Shown here piece after piece: positions 1 to 11,984 of a stretch of DNA of 64,000 bases (the first letter of the stretch is position 1; each line of letters begins with the position of its first letter). The notes under the pieces were generated by a model. That model was not told where the DNA came from. It saw only the letters and a list, made by a program, of their open reading frames with translations, and made no database searches. The position numbers were made by a program, and so were the translations under genes. The DNA comes from Lonicera japonica. Lineage: Eukaryota > Streptophyta > Magnoliopsida > Dipsacales > Caprifoliaceae. Location of the stretch: NCBI GenBank assembly GCA_021464415.1, contig JAKCWG010000407.1, forward strand, positions 62,001-126,000, in the 5' to 3' direction.

Positions 1-423
1 TCTGTGGGTGTGATATTACCGTTGGACTGGAGGTCCGATTTGATCATGATCTTATGATATTCTCTGAGGCCAATGGGCCAGTTATGATTATTGACAGATG
101 GTTCTTTCGGGCGGACAGGCCCTCGATAAAGTTTGGCTCGATATGGATATATACTTTCTGGCTACGAGGCTTAACGGTTGACACAAGGGAGGTAACATGC
201 ATATGCATAAGCATGTATAGTTTCATATGATGATGGTTTCTAAACCGAAGCATTTGTTAAGATATGAATTGTTGTTGGACCATGAATTGGTTTTCGATAT
301 GTTATTCCCTCTTTTCTCCCCCTACTGACCTGTGAGCTCACCCCGTGTTTTATTTACAATTTCAGGTACTCAGGGGGCGAACGATGGTAACGGGACTATG
401 GGTTCGGGAACGAAATTGATGGC
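1..423 (+). repeat. E2 5' LTR, left part (truncated by window start)
   Basis: This stretch matches 17263-17685 of the E2 3' LTR with scattered substitutions and small indels. The last five bases (419-423, ATGGC) are the left copy of the E1 target-site duplication. Confidence 0.9.
419..423. other. E1 target-site duplication, left copy (ATGGC)
   Basis: ATGGC lies immediately before the TG of the 5' LTR and is repeated at 11665-11669 immediately after the CA of the 3' LTR. The unoccupied sequence at 17681-17685 has a single ATGGC. Confidence 0.95.
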
Positions 424-1756
424 TGATAAGACGCATAATTGTTATTTATCTTGAGATATATTCCCATGATTTATTAGTTTTAAAATGCTTAATTTGCGAA
501 TATTAATTGCATATCGTGTTTATGTAGGAAAGATGATGGATATAAAGATAAATGAGCTAAAAGCCCAAGTTTAAGATGAAAGAAGCTAAGTTGGAAAAAG
601 TGAAAAGCCAGAAGAAGTAATTGCGTAAGCCGTGGGCACGCCAAAGCTAGGAGCTGTGTCCAAAAGACAGAAGTGGTGTTTTGTTAAGCCGTGGGCGCGC
701 TCCGATTCCGAAATTCAATTCTAATTTTTAGCGTGTTCTCCTAGTTGGCAGAATAACTTAATTAGTTTTTGTAATTGTTTTGGTATCTTATTTATTTCCT
801 TAGTAGCTTTTTATTTTAATTAGGAAACAATATTTAGTTGCTTTCTTTTAGGACTCCTATTTTTAGGAGGAATTAGAGTTTTATTTTGGTTCTTGTTTTA
901 GGCCTATAAATATTAGGTAAGGGTTAGGAGTAGAAGACACACAACAATATATTATTTTCCTTCTCCTTTCTCGAAGTTAGAAGACTTTCTTTGCTCCATG
1001 GATTGCTAAGCTATTATTCTAGTTCAAGGTTATTCAAGGTTTTGATTCTTCAAGAATTGTGAGATCTAATTAATTTCTATTACTCTTTTATTCTCTGCTA
1101 TTTATATATCTTCTATGTTTGATTATATTATTGTTGATTAATTAATACAAAGTGCACGTTGTCTTGATTGATGAAACAATATACTGCCAATTAGAAAATA
1201 TAAATCCGTAATTGTTTAGGTGATCTAATATAAGTGGTAAAATAACATAGACAAAGTTTATGTTGTGGGGATATATAATCTAATTTAAATGGATCCTGCT
1301 TTTGTATCCACTGATTAGAATTGGGTCTCTCTAGTTATTAATGCTGTTGGTAAATTAAATCCTATGAGCTTTTCTAGGGTTGTTTATTGATTAGAGAAGT
1401 AATTAATGGTCGTACCTTGATTATCGACAATGTAAGGAAAGATTGGTTATTAGATCGTATCAATAACTATAACCAATTTAGTAAAGGATAAAAGATTTAT
1501 TTTTGCATCGATGATCAATTCAATGAATCAATTCTGAGAATATACCTTGGGCTAGATCTTTCATAAATATTGATATCTCTTTTTAACTACTTTCAATTGA
1601 TTTCTTTTAAATTACAAAATTCCAAAACCCCCCTTTCTTTTATTATTTGAAGAATTAAGTCTAACCAGTCTCTGTGGATTCGACCTTGCTCACCGCTATA
1701 TACCATTTAATTTAAATTTGAGTAGGAATTATTTTTGTTGGATTCGACACCCATCA
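424..1756 (+). repeat. E1 5' LTR
   Basis: Begins TGATAAGACG and ends GACACCCATCA. It is identical in length to the 3' LTR and differs from it by five substitutions in my reading. A TATA box (TATAAATA) is at 905-912, and the motif TAAGCCGTGGGC occurs twice upstream, at 626 and 685. It drives the genomic transcript. Confidence 0.96.
626..912 (+). promoter_or_regulatory. E1 LTR promoter: two GC-rich boxes and a TATA box
   Basis: Two copies of TAAGCCGTGGGCRCGC start at 626 and 685, 59 bp apart. TATAAATA follows at 905-912, and transcription would start about 30 bp downstream. The same pair of boxes with almost the same spacing recurs after pol at 7352 and 7412. Confidence 0.6.
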
Positions 1757-1761
1757 AATTT

Positions 1762-1779
1762 TGGCGCCGTTGCCGGGGA
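1762..1779 (+). other. E1 primer binding site for tRNA-Asp
   Basis: TGGCGCCGTTGCCGGGGA starts five bases after the LTR. It is complementary to the 3' end of plant tRNA-Asp including its CCA, and it primes minus-strand DNA synthesis. Confidence 0.93.
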
Positions 1780-1829
1780 CTGGTATTAAATAGAATTAAT
1801 TTTTCTTTATATATTATTTTGTTCCTTTT

Positions 1830-3392
1830 ATGCCCCGTTCTTCTCGTACATGTGAATTGCAGTACGATCCTGAAATTGAGAAAACCGCTCGAAGACTAAG
1901 GAAGGAAGCTAAGTTGAGGAACCAAATTTCTTCATCTTCATATTCGTCACCCGGATTAAATTTAGCTGTTGATTTAATTGATTCGTTGTCCAGTGACTCT
2001 GAAACTGAACCAGAAATGGCCAACGAGGAAAGAACCTTAAGGGAATTGACTGCACCAAATGTGAATCAACAGCCACTTTGCATTCAGTATCCAGCTTTGG
2101 AGGTGGACTTTGAATTAAAATCTGGACTAATCCATTTACTTCCCAAATTTCGTGGCCTCGAGAATGAAGATCCTCACAAACATCTAAAATAGTTCCATGT
2201 AGTGTGTTCAAGCATGAAGCCGCAAGGCATAACTGAAGAACAAATTAAATTGCGCGCTTTTCCATTCTCATTAGCCGATAGAGCAAAGGATTGGCTATTT
2301 TATCTACCTCCAGGCTCTATAACCACATGGACAGGATTGGTAAGGTTGTTTCTTGATAAATTTTTCCCTGCTTCTCAAGCTGCAGGTATTAGAAGGGAAA
2401 TCTGTGGGATCAAATAGCATGATACTGAAACCCTTCATGAGTATTGGGAAAGATTCAAACAATTATGTGCAAGCTGTCCACAACATGGAATTTCTGAACA
2501 ATTGCTTATTCAATATTTCTACGAAGGGCTACTAACCTTGGAGAGGAATATGATGGATGCCGCTAGCGGAGGAGCCATAGTGAATAAAACACCCACTGCC
2601 GCTAAAGAATTAATCTCCACCATGGCTGCTAATTCACAACAGTTCGGATCTAGACAAAACACCCCTATTAAAAGGGTGAATGAGGTAAATATATCTTCAA
2701 TTGAGAATCAATTAGCAAATCTAACTTCTCTTGTTCAACAAATGGCTGTAGGGAATATGCAACAGTTGAAAGCGTGTGGAATTTGCGCCGCTACTAATCA
2801 TCCAACCGACGCGTGCCCTACACTTCAAGAAGATTCTTTTGAGCATGCTAATGCAGCTGGAGGATTTCCAGGCCCACCACAAAGGAAGTATGACCCTTAT
2901 TCAAATTTTTACAACCCAGGGTGGAAGGATCATCCTAATCTTAGCTATGGAGCTCAACCTTCAAATTTCCAACAACACCAATATCGTAGGCAACCAGCTC
3001 CAACACAGCCAAATCCCAACTCAGGTATGTCTTTGGAAGAAATTGTTAAATCACTTGCAACTAACACAAAGCAATTTCAACAGGAAACAAGGACGAGCAT
3101 CCAGAATTTGGAGAATTAAATGAGTCAATTGGCAACTACAGTGAGCCGGTTAGAGTCTCAAGGATCGGGGAAATTACCCTCACAAACCGTGGTGAACCCA
3201 AGGCAAAATGCTAGTGCAATCACTTTAAGAAGTGGTACGGAGTTGAAGGAACCTAGCAAGAGGAAGCAAAATGCGCCAAAAGAAGAAGCTGAAAAAGAAG
3301 TAGTTGTACCACAACCTCACACTGACCTACCTGAAAGCCTTAATATGAAGCAACCCGATGTTTTGGTGACAAGGTCCCCCTTTTCCCACTAG
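1830..3392 (+). pseudogene. gag: E1 gag (capsid and nucleocapsid), broken
   Basis: One frame runs from ATG 1830 to 3392 with internal stops TAG 2190, TAG 2415 and TAA 3117, and ends at TAG 3390. The pol frame is +1 relative to it, so a small indel lies near 3369-3390. The segment 2100-2540 is the retrotransposon Gag core (DWLFYLPPGSITTW and HEYWERFKQLC are visible), and a canonical CX2CX4HX4C zinc knuckle (CGICAATNHPTDAC) is at about 2776-2817. Gag forms the particle and packages element RNA. In relatives the positions of at least three of the stops are usually Gln, so these look like C-to-T changes. The copy cannot make full-length Gag without suppression. Confidence 0.9.
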
Positions 3393-3489
3393 ATTGAACA
3401 AATCCAAAAAAGAAGAGGAGGAGAAAGAAATCCTTGAAACCTTTCGCAAAGTTGAGGTAAATATTCCATTACTAGATGCAATTAAATAG

Positions 3490-6400
3490 GTGCCTCGGTA
3501 TGCTAAGTTTCTAAAAGAACTATGCACCAATAAGAGGAAGCTAAAAGGTAATGAAAAAGTAACTGTAGGGGAAAATGTTTCAGCTGTATTACAGAAAAAA
3601 TTACCTCCTAAGTGCAAGGACCCAGGTATGTTCACTATCCCTTGCAAAATAGGTGATGCTAAGATTGAGAAAGCAATGCTAGACCTAGGAGCCTCAATAA
3701 ATGTCATGCCTCTATCAATTTACTCATCTTTGAATATAGGTTCACTAAAAGAAACAGGTGTGATTATTCAACTAGCTGATAGGTCTAATGTATACCCTGA
3801 AAGAGTTTTAGAAGACGTCTTAGTACAAGTTAATGAATTGGTCTTTCCTGCTGATTTTTATATACTTGATATGGAAGAAGATAATTCTTCTAAATTAGCC
3901 CCAATTTTATTAGGGAGACCATTCCTTAAGACAGCTAGAACTAAAATTGATGTGCATGATGGTACTCTTACGATGGAATTCGATGGTGAAACTATTAAAT
4001 TTAATATTTATGATGCCATGAGATATCCTAGTGATGTGTCCTCCGTTTGTGTTTTAGATGTTATTGACCCCTTGGTACAAGATTCTTTTGAACTTGCTGA
4101 TGATGATAAACTAAAAGTTGTACTAAGCAGGAGTTTCACTCTTGAAGCATTAAAGGACGTTGTGAGCAATTTTGTTGAAGAATTTGAATTGCAAGATGCA
4201 ATACATGAATTAGATTCGCTTCATCCGGTAAAGTATAATGTGTCTCAAATTGAATTGCCTATTTCTCACATGAAACTTCTTCCCTCTATTGTGCAGGCAC
4301 CAAAACTAGAATTAAAACCACTACCTGATCATTTGAAATATGCATTTTTGGGAGACGAAAAAACACTTCCGGTCATTATTTCGAACAAACTCTCTATTAT
4401 GGAAGAAGATAAGTTAATTCGGGTGCTTAGAGAGTATAAGGAGGCCCTTGGGTGGACTATCGCTGATATAAAAGGATTAAGCCCTTCAACATGCATGCAC
4501 AAGATACTATTGGAAAAGGATCGTAAGCCCTCTAGAGAAGCTCAACGTAGATTGAATCCACCTATGATGGAAGTGGTAAAGAAAGAAATGCTTAAACTTT
4601 TGGATGCAGGTATGATCTATCCAATTTCAGATAGTAAGTGGGTAAGTCCGATTCAAGTTGTTCCAAAGAAAACAGGTATGACAGTAATTCAAAATTCTGA
4701 GGGAGAAATGGTTCCCACTCGTGTTCAAAACGGGTGGCGAGTATGTATTGATTATAGAAAGTTAAATGCCGCAACCAGAAAAGATCACTTTCCCCTCCCA
4801 TTTATTGATCAAATGCTTGAACGTTTAGCAGGTCGTACTCATTATTGTTGTCTCGATGGCTATTCAGGTTTTCATCAAATCCCAGTTGCACCTGAAGATC
4901 AAGAGAAAACCACATTCACTTGTCCTTTTGGGACTTTTGCGTATCGGCGAATGCCATTCGGGCTTTGCAATGCTCCTGCTACGTTTCAGAGGTGTATGGT
5001 CAGTATATTTTCAGATTATGTGGAGAACATCATAGAGGTATTCATGGATGATTTTACAGTACATGGTGATTCTTTTGATGCATGTTTATCTAACCTTACG
5101 AAAGTGCTAAAAAGGTGCATAGAAACAAACTTAGTTTTGAATTATGAGAAATGTCATTTTATGGTAGAGCAAGGCATTATTCTGGGCCATGTAGTATCCG
5201 CTAGAGGCATTGAAGTCGATAAAGCTAAAATAGATATTATTAAATCTTTGCCTTACCCCACAACTGTGCGGGAGATTCGCTTTTTTCTTGGGCATGCAGG
5301 ATTTTATCGGCATTTTATCAAGGACTTTTCCAAAATCACCCAGCCCCTCTGTAAATTATTGCAAAAAGATGCGATATTTGAATTTGATGAAGCATGTAAA
5401 GGTGCATTTGATACATTGAAAGAAATGCTCACGTCAGCACCAATTATTCAGCAGCCAAATTGGAGTCTTCCATTCGAAATAATGTGCGATGCGAGTAATT
5501 ATGCAGTCGGTGCCGTGCTTGGACAAAAAGTTGGAAAATCCCATCACGCTATCTATTATGCCTCCAGAACACTTGATAGTGCCCAAAGCAACTATTCAAC
5601 AACGGAAAAAGAACTTTTAGCTGTTGTTTATGCATTGGAAAAATTTCGTTCTTATTTGCTTGGTACTAAAGTGATTATTTACTCTGATCATGCAGCTCTT
5701 AAATATTTATTTTTAAAGAAGGAAGCGAAGCCCAGACTTATTCGGTGGATTCTTTTGCTACAAGAATTCAACCTAGAAATACGTGATAAGAAGGGTGCAG
5801 AAAACTTAGTCGCTGATCACCTCAGTAGACTAGCCACAAGCGAAGGACCGTCACCATTAAAAGATTCATTCCCAGATGAGTATCTTTTTTCTATTCAAGA
5901 GGCAGTCCCTTGGTATGCTGATTTAGTTAATTATTTGGTTACTAGAACATTACCAGATGATTTGTCCAGAGCTCAAAAAGATAAAATAAAAAGTGATGCT
6001 AAATATTATGTTTGGGATGACCCTTACTTGTGGAAACATTGTTCTGATCAAATTATTCGTAGGTGCGTATCTGAAAAAGAAATTCTTTCAATTCTAAAAT
6101 TTTGTCATTCATATGCTTGTGGAGGACATTTTGGTCCCAAGAGAACCGCTCGTAAGGTGCTAGAGTGTGGATTGTTTTGGCCTACTTTATTTCGTGATGC
6201 ATATATGTTTTGCAAATCTTGCGAACAATGCCAGAAAACTGGAAACATAGGGCGTCGAGACCAATTGCCACTTACCCCTATTCTCGTTTGTGAAATATTT
6301 GATGTATGGGGTATTGATTTCATGGGCCCTTTTCCATCTTCATATAATCATGTCTACATTATTCTTGCTGTGGATTATGTTTCAAAATGGGTGGAAGCTA

Positions 6401-7206
6401 AAGCTACTCGTACCGATGATGCTAAAGCGGTTGTAGATTTTGTCAAATCTCATATTTTTTCTAGGTTCGGAACGCCAAGGGCTATCATTAGTGATCGCGG
6501 GACTCACTTTTGTAATAGGGTGGTGGAAGCTTTACTAAAAAAATACAATGTTACTCACCGTATCTCTACTGCCTATCACCCACAAACAAATGGACAAGCC
6601 GAGGTCTCCAACAGAGAAATTAAAGCCATACTTGAAAAGACCGTTAATCCGAATAGAAAGGATTGGAGTCTAAGACTTGATGATGCACTTTGGGCTTATC
6701 GAACAGCCTACAAAACTCCAATAGGAATGTCCCCTTACCGATTGGTGTTTGGTAAACCGTGCCACCTTCCAGTGGAGTTAGAGCACAAGGCATATTGGGC
6801 TGTTAAGAACTGTAACATGGAAATAGACGAGTCAGGTAAGCAAAGGAAATTACAACTGCAAGAACTGGAAGAAATTCGTAATGATGCCTATGAGAACTCG
6901 AGAACTTATAAAGAAAAGACAAAAGCCTTCCATGATCAAATGATCTCGAGAAAACACTTTTCTATTGGCCAGAAAGTTCTACTTTATCATTCTAGACTTA
7001 AATTATTTCCTGGCAAGTTGCGTTCTAGGTGGTTAGGACCCTTTATTGTTACTAATGTGTTTCCTCATGGTGCAGTTGAAATAAAAAGCTTGGACACTGG
7101 TAAAAATTTTAAAGTCAATGGACATCGTCTGAAACCTTTTTACGAAGGATTTCAAGTGTATGATGTTAATCAACTCTGTTTGGACTGTCCTACTTACGCC
7201 AATTAA
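3490..7206 (+). CDS. pol: E1 protease, reverse transcriptase, RNase H and integrase polyprotein
   Basis: An uninterrupted frame of 1238 codons. It opens at 3490 right after a TAG (3487-3489); the same frame extends upstream to about 3370, so the true protein is a continuation of the gag polyprotein and has no start of its own. Domains in order are an aspartic protease with DLGAS at residues 65-69, a reverse transcriptase with FMDD at 518-521, an RNase H opening with CDAS near residue 665, an HHCC zinc domain near 875-915 and an integrase core. The last two integrase acidic residues have the D-35-E spacing (ISDRG to QAE). It performs proviral DNA synthesis and insertion. FMDD in place of YVDD is usual for Athila. 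All catalytic residues appear present. Confidence 0.93.
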   Translation: MPRYAKFLKELCTNKRKLKGNEKVTVGENVSAVLQKKLPPKCKDPGMFTIPCKIGDAKIEKAMLDLGASINVMPLSIYSSLNIGSLKETGVIIQLADRSNVYPERVLEDVLVQVNELVFPADFYILDMEEDNSSKLAPILLGRPFLKTARTKIDVHDGTLTMEFDGETIKFNIYDAMRYPSDVSSVCVLDVIDPLVQDSFELADDDKLKVVLSRSFTLEALKDVVSNFVEEFELQDAIHELDSLHPVKYNVSQIELPISHMKLLPSIVQAPKLELKPLPDHLKYAFLGDEKTLPVIISNKLSIMEEDKLIRVLREYKEALGWTIADIKGLSPSTCMHKILLEKDRKPSREAQRRLNPPMMEVVKKEMLKLLDAGMIYPISDSKWVSPIQVVPKKTGMTVIQNSEGEMVPTRVQNGWRVCIDYRKLNAATRKDHFPLPFIDQMLERLAGRTHYCCLDGYSGFHQIPVAPEDQEKTTFTCPFGTFAYRRMPFGLCNAPATFQRCMVSIFSDYVENIIEVFMDDFTVHGDSFDACLSNLTKVLKRCIETNLVLNYEKCHFMVEQGIILGHVVSARGIEVDKAKIDIIKSLPYPTTVREIRFFLGHAGFYRHFIKDFSKITQPLCKLLQKDAIFEFDEACKGAFDTLKEMLTSAPIIQQPNWSLPFEIMCDASNYAVGAVLGQKVGKSHHAIYYASRTLDSAQSNYSTTEKELLAVVYALEKFRSYLLGTKVIIYSDHAALKYLFLKKEAKPRLIRWILLLQEFNLEIRDKKGAENLVADHLSRLATSEGPSPLKDSFPDEYLFSIQEAVPWYADLVNYLVTRTLPDDLSRAQKDKIKSDAKYYVWDDPYLWKHCSDQIIRRCVSEKEILSILKFCHSYACGGHFGPKRTARKVLECGLFWPTLFRDAYMFCKSCEQCQKTGNIGRRDQLPLTPILVCEIFDVWGIDFMGPFPSSYNHVYIILAVDYVSKWVEAKATRTDDAKAVVDFVKSHIFSRFGTPRAIISDRGTHFCNRVVEALLKKYNVTHRISTAYHPQTNGQAEVSNREIKAILEKTVNPNRKDWSLRLDDALWAYRTAYKTPIGMSPYRLVFGKPCHLPVELEHKAYWAVKNCNMEIDESGKQRKLQLQELEEIRNDAYENSRTYKEKTKAFHDQMISRKHFSIGQKVLLYHSRLKLFPGKLRSRWLGPFIVTNVFPHGAVEIKSLDTGKNFKVNGHRLKPFYEGFQVYDVNQLCLDCPTYAN

Positions 7207-7351
7207 GTGATGGCAACGTCTAGCCAAAGACGTTAAAGAAAAGCGCTCTTGGGAGGCAGCCCAATTTTCTTTAATTTAGCATTTATTTTCCTTATTTTTT
7301 TGTTTTTATTTTGTGCTTTTATTTACCTTTTGAGCAGAAATAGATATTGCG

Positions 7352-7427
7352 TAAGCCGTGGGCGCGCCTAGTAGAGTAAAGTAATATATTCCGACAGAAG
7401 AGCTTTTGAAATAAGACGTGCCCATGC
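7352..7427 (+). promoter_or_regulatory. LTR-like two-box cassette upstream of the env-position ORF
   Basis: TAAGCCGTGGGCGCGCC at 7352 and the degraded TAAGACGTGCCCATGCC at 7412 repeat the paired boxes of the LTR (626 and 685) with spacing of 60 versus 59 bp. It lies between the pol stop and the downstream ORF, so it may act as an internal promoter element. No TATA box is evident in the following 300 bp. Confidence 0.4.
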
Positions 7428-7451
7428 CTTAGCCCCCCTTAATTCTTTGCT

Positions 7452-7452
<1 letters not shown>

Positions 7453-7498
<46 letters not shown>
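7453..7498 (+). repeat. A46 homopolymer
   Basis: An uninterrupted run of 46 A lies between pol and the env-position ORF. A second run of 26 A is at 9737-9762. Runs this long could be captured poly(A) tails or simple slippage products. Confidence 0.95.
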
Positions 7499-7502
<4 letters not shown>

Positions 7503-7752
7503 AATTAAAGAGAAAACTGCATTAGATCCCTTCTTAAGAGAGAGAGAAGCTCGTTGCCACCCAAACTCTCGCCACCGCCGTCCGTCGCCGCCCGCCGTCA
7601 CTGCCATCGCCGATCTTCACTTCCTCTCCGTTGTCTTCACTAAGCCTAGCCACTGCTGCCTACGCCCTCGCCCAGCCACCGCCGCGCGTAACCGTCACGC
7701 GCCTCTATTCCCACTACTATCCCGCTGGAACCTTTGTCTCTCACTCGTACAC

Positions 7753-8929
7753 ATGAGGGAAAGTGGATATCATAGCGCCCCTTCAGGTAAGAAAAGGGCC
7801 GCTCAACCTAAATCTGACGCCGGAGCCCCGCCGGCGCATAAGAGGGCACGAATTGGTAAAGGATTATGTATTCTCCCACCCTCTAAATCTGATCTGAATG
7901 GTCACATGCGATTTACAACGAAGAAGGAACGAGACAGGTATAAGGGTATTTGTTCAAAGGCTAATTCCCTGTAAGTATATTCATAAACCCACTTTGAGTG
8001 CTTTGAATATTGAAGACAAAGTGTTTGAGTTAATTGAGAATATAGGTTGGCAAAATTATTTCTCTATTCAAACCCCCGCCTATATCGAACTTGTTAGAGA
8101 ATTTTATACCACGTTTGAGTTCAAGAAGCCTGATGTTTTTTCACTCCATAGTCCTAGTGTAGTACAATTTAGGCTAATGGGAAAGGAATTTAAACTCTCT
8201 ATCACTGAGTTTAATATTGCCTTTGGTTTTATTACTAAAGAATATGCTAAGTCTGATGAATATTTGAATAGTGCATGCGATTTTAGCGAGAATTTTGAGC
8301 CAATAAAATTGTATAGAACATGGTCAACATCAAAGGTTTACTATGACCCAAGTAAATCCAAAGATTCCTTCCTTCGAGATCCTGTTTTGAAATATATTCA
8401 TAGGTTCTTTGCATTTACTTTCTCGGGTAGGAAAGATTCGGCTGGAATATTATCTAAAGTTGAATTTTATTTCTTATGGTGCATGCAAAATAAGATTAAA
8501 GTGAATCTTGGTTGTTGGCTAGCTTCCCAATTTGCTAATGTAGTGACAAACAAACGGCCTTTGATCTTAGGTTCTTTGATTACTCACTTAGCCGTTAATG
8601 AAAATTTGGTTGAGCTTGATAATAATAACCTCCATATTGCTTGTGAGATTAAACCATTGGACTTACATTGTTTGGAAGTGATGGGTTTAATTGGGAAGAA
8701 AGCAGGTGAATACTATTTCTATGGACCAGGGACTATTAACACTCGGACTCAACGTGACTTGTCTCAAGCCGAAGTAGAGGATAGGATATCTGAGCATGTG
8801 GATCAACCTTCTACATCACAAAGATCGTTTGAGGATAGGCTAACAAGGATTGAGCTTCAACTTTCGCGGATAGAAAAGTACTTGCAAGTCCTGTTTGACC
8901 GCCAGGGACTTCCCGCCCCTTCTCCATGA
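7753..8929 (+). pseudogene. E1 env-position ORF (Athila ORF-1-like), frameshifted
   Basis: The first frame starts at ATG 7753 and is Lys/Arg-rich (GKKRAAQ, KRARIGKG). It is replaced by the +1 frame near 7950-7970, and the second frame then runs to TGA at 8927-8929. The second part contains FKLSITEFNIAFGF and is rich in aromatic residues; it resembles the ORF found after pol in Athila elements (ATHILA ORF-1 family). The C-terminus is predicted helical (DRLTRIELQLSRIEKYLQVL). I see no convincing signal peptide or membrane helix, so a fusion or envelope role is not supported by this copy. Function is unknown. An upstream exon is possible. Confidence 0.65.
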
Positions 8930-10317
8930 CACTCTATCTCCAGGGGAGTCCTCTAACCCTCTTCTTTTATTGCTTTTGATTAATACATAGAGACTATGTA
9001 TATTTTAAGTGTGGGGGAGGGCTCTTATTGTACTTTTTATATATATTTCTTATTTTCTTTAAAAAAAAAAATATGAAAAATTAAGAATCTGCTCTCTTTT
9101 AAATTCCAGATTCTATCGATGCCTTTTCCTATATGATCTGAATCATTATGCATTATTGAGATGAATTGAGGGAAACAAAGGGATTGGCATAAATAGTTAA
9201 ATTCTCGTTCACAACGCAGTGATTAGTTACTCTTGATTATTGATTGAATGGAGAATGTGTGGGATTTAAAACATATTACCTACCTAGTAAGCTTTTGAGC
9301 TTGGAGCACTTATATTATATCATGCTCATTTTCTTTGATTGTGTGATTGTCATGCGTGGTTGATTCTTCTAGAACTTGCTTTGTTATGCATGTGGAATGC
9401 CCTATGGTTTGGATGCATTAAAAGTAAGGGCATTTAGGTGAAGCCGATTTTAAAACTTTCTTAAAAGCCTACCTTGAAGTATTCCCTTAGAGAGCCAATT
9501 TTTGAGCCTTAGCCTTTCATTTGTTAATTAGCCACAATACAAGCCTTGAGAATCCTTCTTTGTTAATTTTCCCATGTTTTTGAACCCTGCATTGAAGGAA
9601 TCTATATACATATATAGACCTGTTCATGAGAAGTCTCGGCTTGTTACTTTAGAAAGGAAGGAAATTTTGAAGATCGAAGAATTGAATTGCTAAGTTTTTG
9701 AATGAAGTGGAAAGTGAAGGCTTGATATGATTATTCAAAAAAAAAAAAAAAAAAAAAAAAAAGAAAAGAAAGTGAATGAAAGAGGTGTAGTCTTGGTTAT
9801 TTAGAAAGTGATTCAAATGAAAGAATATGTGATGCGTCTAAGTCAAGCTGAGATCTTTTGAGAATAAGTTTGTGTAATTCCTTCAATGAAATAGCCTAAA
9901 TATCCTTTATATCCCACCTTACCCGAAGCCCCGTTACAACCCGTTTAAAGACCCTTACTTTACATTCGAATCATTGTGGTATCGATGTGATATATTAGCA
10001 AGCCTATGGTAAGGATCTTCTATGTTTTGACTTGAGAGTATACACTTTAAACCTTAATCACTTTGAGCGTATTGAGAGGTTAACTGCGAGAGTGTTAGGT
10101 CCCAACACATTTGAATTTCGAGAAAATTATCGAGGTAATTGATTAGTTGTGTTGGTTTGTGGGATTTACTCTATTTTTGTTGATTTCTTGTTACTTTGAG
10201 ATTTAAATCTTTAAGGCATGATGTTTTTGGGTTGTAGAGGAGTGGTTTAAAGGTAGAAGAAGGGGTGGTGATGAAAGTAATTTGAGCTCTTGAATGCTTG
10301 AGGACAAGCATTGCTTT
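8930..10317 (+). other. E1 3' non-coding region with an internal purine tract
   Basis: I find no credible ORF. An internal AGTGTGGGGGAGGG tract at 9008-9021 closely copies the 3' polypurine tract (10318-10331), and A26 lies at 9737-9762. In Ty3-type elements a second purine tract could prime additional plus-strand synthesis. Confidence 0.6.
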
Positions 10318-10331
10318 AGTGTGGGGGAATT
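10318..10331 (+). other. E1 polypurine tract
   Basis: AGTGTGGGGGAATT directly precedes the 3' LTR TG. It is the expected plus-strand primer. Confidence 0.9.
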
Positions 10332-11664
10332 TGATAAGACGCATAATTGTTATTTATCTTGAGATATATTCCCATGATTTATTAGTTTTAAAATGCTTAA
10401 TTTGCGAATATTAATTGCATATCGTGTTTATGTAGGAAAGATGATGGATATAAAGATAAATGAGCTAAAAGCCCAAGTTTAAGATGAAAGAAGCTAAGTT
10501 GGAAAAAGTGAAAAGCCAGAAGAAGTAATTGCGTAAGCCGTGGGCACGCCAAAGCTAGGAGCTGTGTCCAAAAGACAGAAGTGGTGTTTTGTTAAGCCGT
10601 GGGCGCGCTCCGATTCCGAAATTCAATTCTAATTTTTAGCGTGTTCTCCTAGTTGGCAGAATAACTTAATTAGTTTTTGTAATTGTTTTGGTATCTTATT
10701 TATTTCCTTAGTAGCTTTTTATTTTAATTAGGAAACAATATTTAATTGCTTTCTTTTAGGACTCCTATTTTTAGGAGGAATTAGAGTTTTATTTTGGTTC
10801 TTGTTTTAGGCCTATAAATATTAGGTAAGGGTTAGGAGTAGAAGACACACAACAATATATTATTTTCCTTCTCCTTTCTCGAAGTTAGAAGACTTTCTTT
10901 GCTCCATGGATTGCTAAGCTATTATTCTAGTTCAAGGTTATTCAAGGTTTTGATTCTTCAAGAATTGTGAGATCTAATTAATTTCTATTACTCTTTTATT
11001 CTCTGCTATTTATATATCTTCTATGTTTGATTATATTATTGTTGATTAATTAATACAAAGTGCACGTTGTCTTGATTGATGAAACAATATACTGCCAATT
11101 AGAAAATCTAAATCCGTAATTGTTTAGGTGATCTAATATAAGTGGTAAAATAACATAGACAAAGTTTATGTTGTGGGGATATATAATCTAATTTAAATGG
11201 ATCCTGCTTTTGTATCCACTGATTAGAATTGGGTCTCTCTAGTTATTAATGCTGTTGGTAAATTAAATCCTATGAGCTTTTCTAGGGTTGTTTATTGATT
11301 AGAGAAGTAATTAACGGTCGTACCTTGATTATCGACAAAGTAAGGAAAGATTGGTTATTAGATCGTATCAATAACTCTAACCAATTTAGTAAAGGATAAA
11401 AGATTTATTTTTGCATCGATGATCAATTCAATGAATCAATTCTGAGAATATACCTTGGGCTAGATCTTTCATAAATATTGATATCTCTTTTTAACTACTT
11501 TCAATTGATTTCTTTTAAATTACAAAATTCCAAAACCCCCCTTTCTTTTATTATTTGAAGAATTAAGTCTAACCAGTCTCTGTGGATTCGACCTTGCTCA
11601 CCGCTATATACCATTTAATTTAAATTTGAGTAGGAATTATTTTTGTTGGATTCGACACCCATCA
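10332..11664 (+). repeat. E1 3' LTR
   Basis: 1333 bp, TG...CA, with five substitutions relative to 424-1756. The TATA box is at 10813-10820. It is followed by the right copy of the duplication ATGGC (11665-11669). Confidence 0.96.
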
Positions 11665-11970
11665 ATGGCTCTGATATAGATTCACTTTTTGTTATGTATA
11701 TGTGTTATCTCGGGAAGCCACGGCTAGCCCGGAGTGTTATCTATTGACTTGCACCTGCTTAGCTTGGTTCCGTATAATGGTTACATGCATGCATGATTTT
11801 GAATAAAACTATCTTCTACTAGCTTGCATGATTGACATGCGTGATATTTACTGTTTAAATTTCTTTACGTGTTTTCATATATACCCAATTTAGTCAATCT
11901 AAGATGGGTTAGTAGCACTCCAGGTCTTAATTACGGGTGTTGTCCTGTAAATTAAGGCGGGGGTGTTACA
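11665..11970 (+). repeat. E2 5' LTR, right part
   Basis: It continues the split E2 LTR after E1 and matches 17681-17985, ending GGGTGTTACA. The first five bases are the E1 target duplication. Confidence 0.92.
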
Positions 11971-11972
11971 AT

Positions 11973-11984
11973 TGGTATCAGAGC
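11973..11984 (+). other. E2 primer binding site for initiator tRNA-Met
   Basis: TGGTATCAGAGC begins two bases after the LTR end. It is the standard complement of the initiator tRNA-Met 3' end used by many plant LTR elements. Confidence 0.95.

Larger units (their letters stand above)
424..11664 (+). mobile_element. E1: complete Athila-type Ty3/gypsy retrotransposon, 11.2 kb
   Basis: The order is LTR, tRNA-Asp primer site, gag, protease-RT-RNase H-integrase, an env-position ORF, purine tract, LTR. Both LTRs are exactly 1333 bp and I count five substitutions between them. The 5-bp duplication ATGGC flanks the element at 419-423 and 11665-11669, and the empty site is visible in the partner LTR at 17681-17685. 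The tRNA-Asp primer site, the gag opening, the FMDD reverse transcriptase box and the extra ORF after pol are typical of the Athila lineage. Gag carries four nonsense or frame breaks, so the copy is not autonomous although it is young. Confidence 0.95.

Noticed and set aside
3327..3707. Opposite-strand ORF of 126 codons across the gag-pol junction of E1
   Set aside because: It lies over conserved protease coding sequence, has no domain and is a shadow frame.
7753..8929. Retroviral-type envelope protein in E1
   Set aside because: Only its position after pol suggests it; I see no signal peptide, fusion peptide or membrane anchor in this frame.
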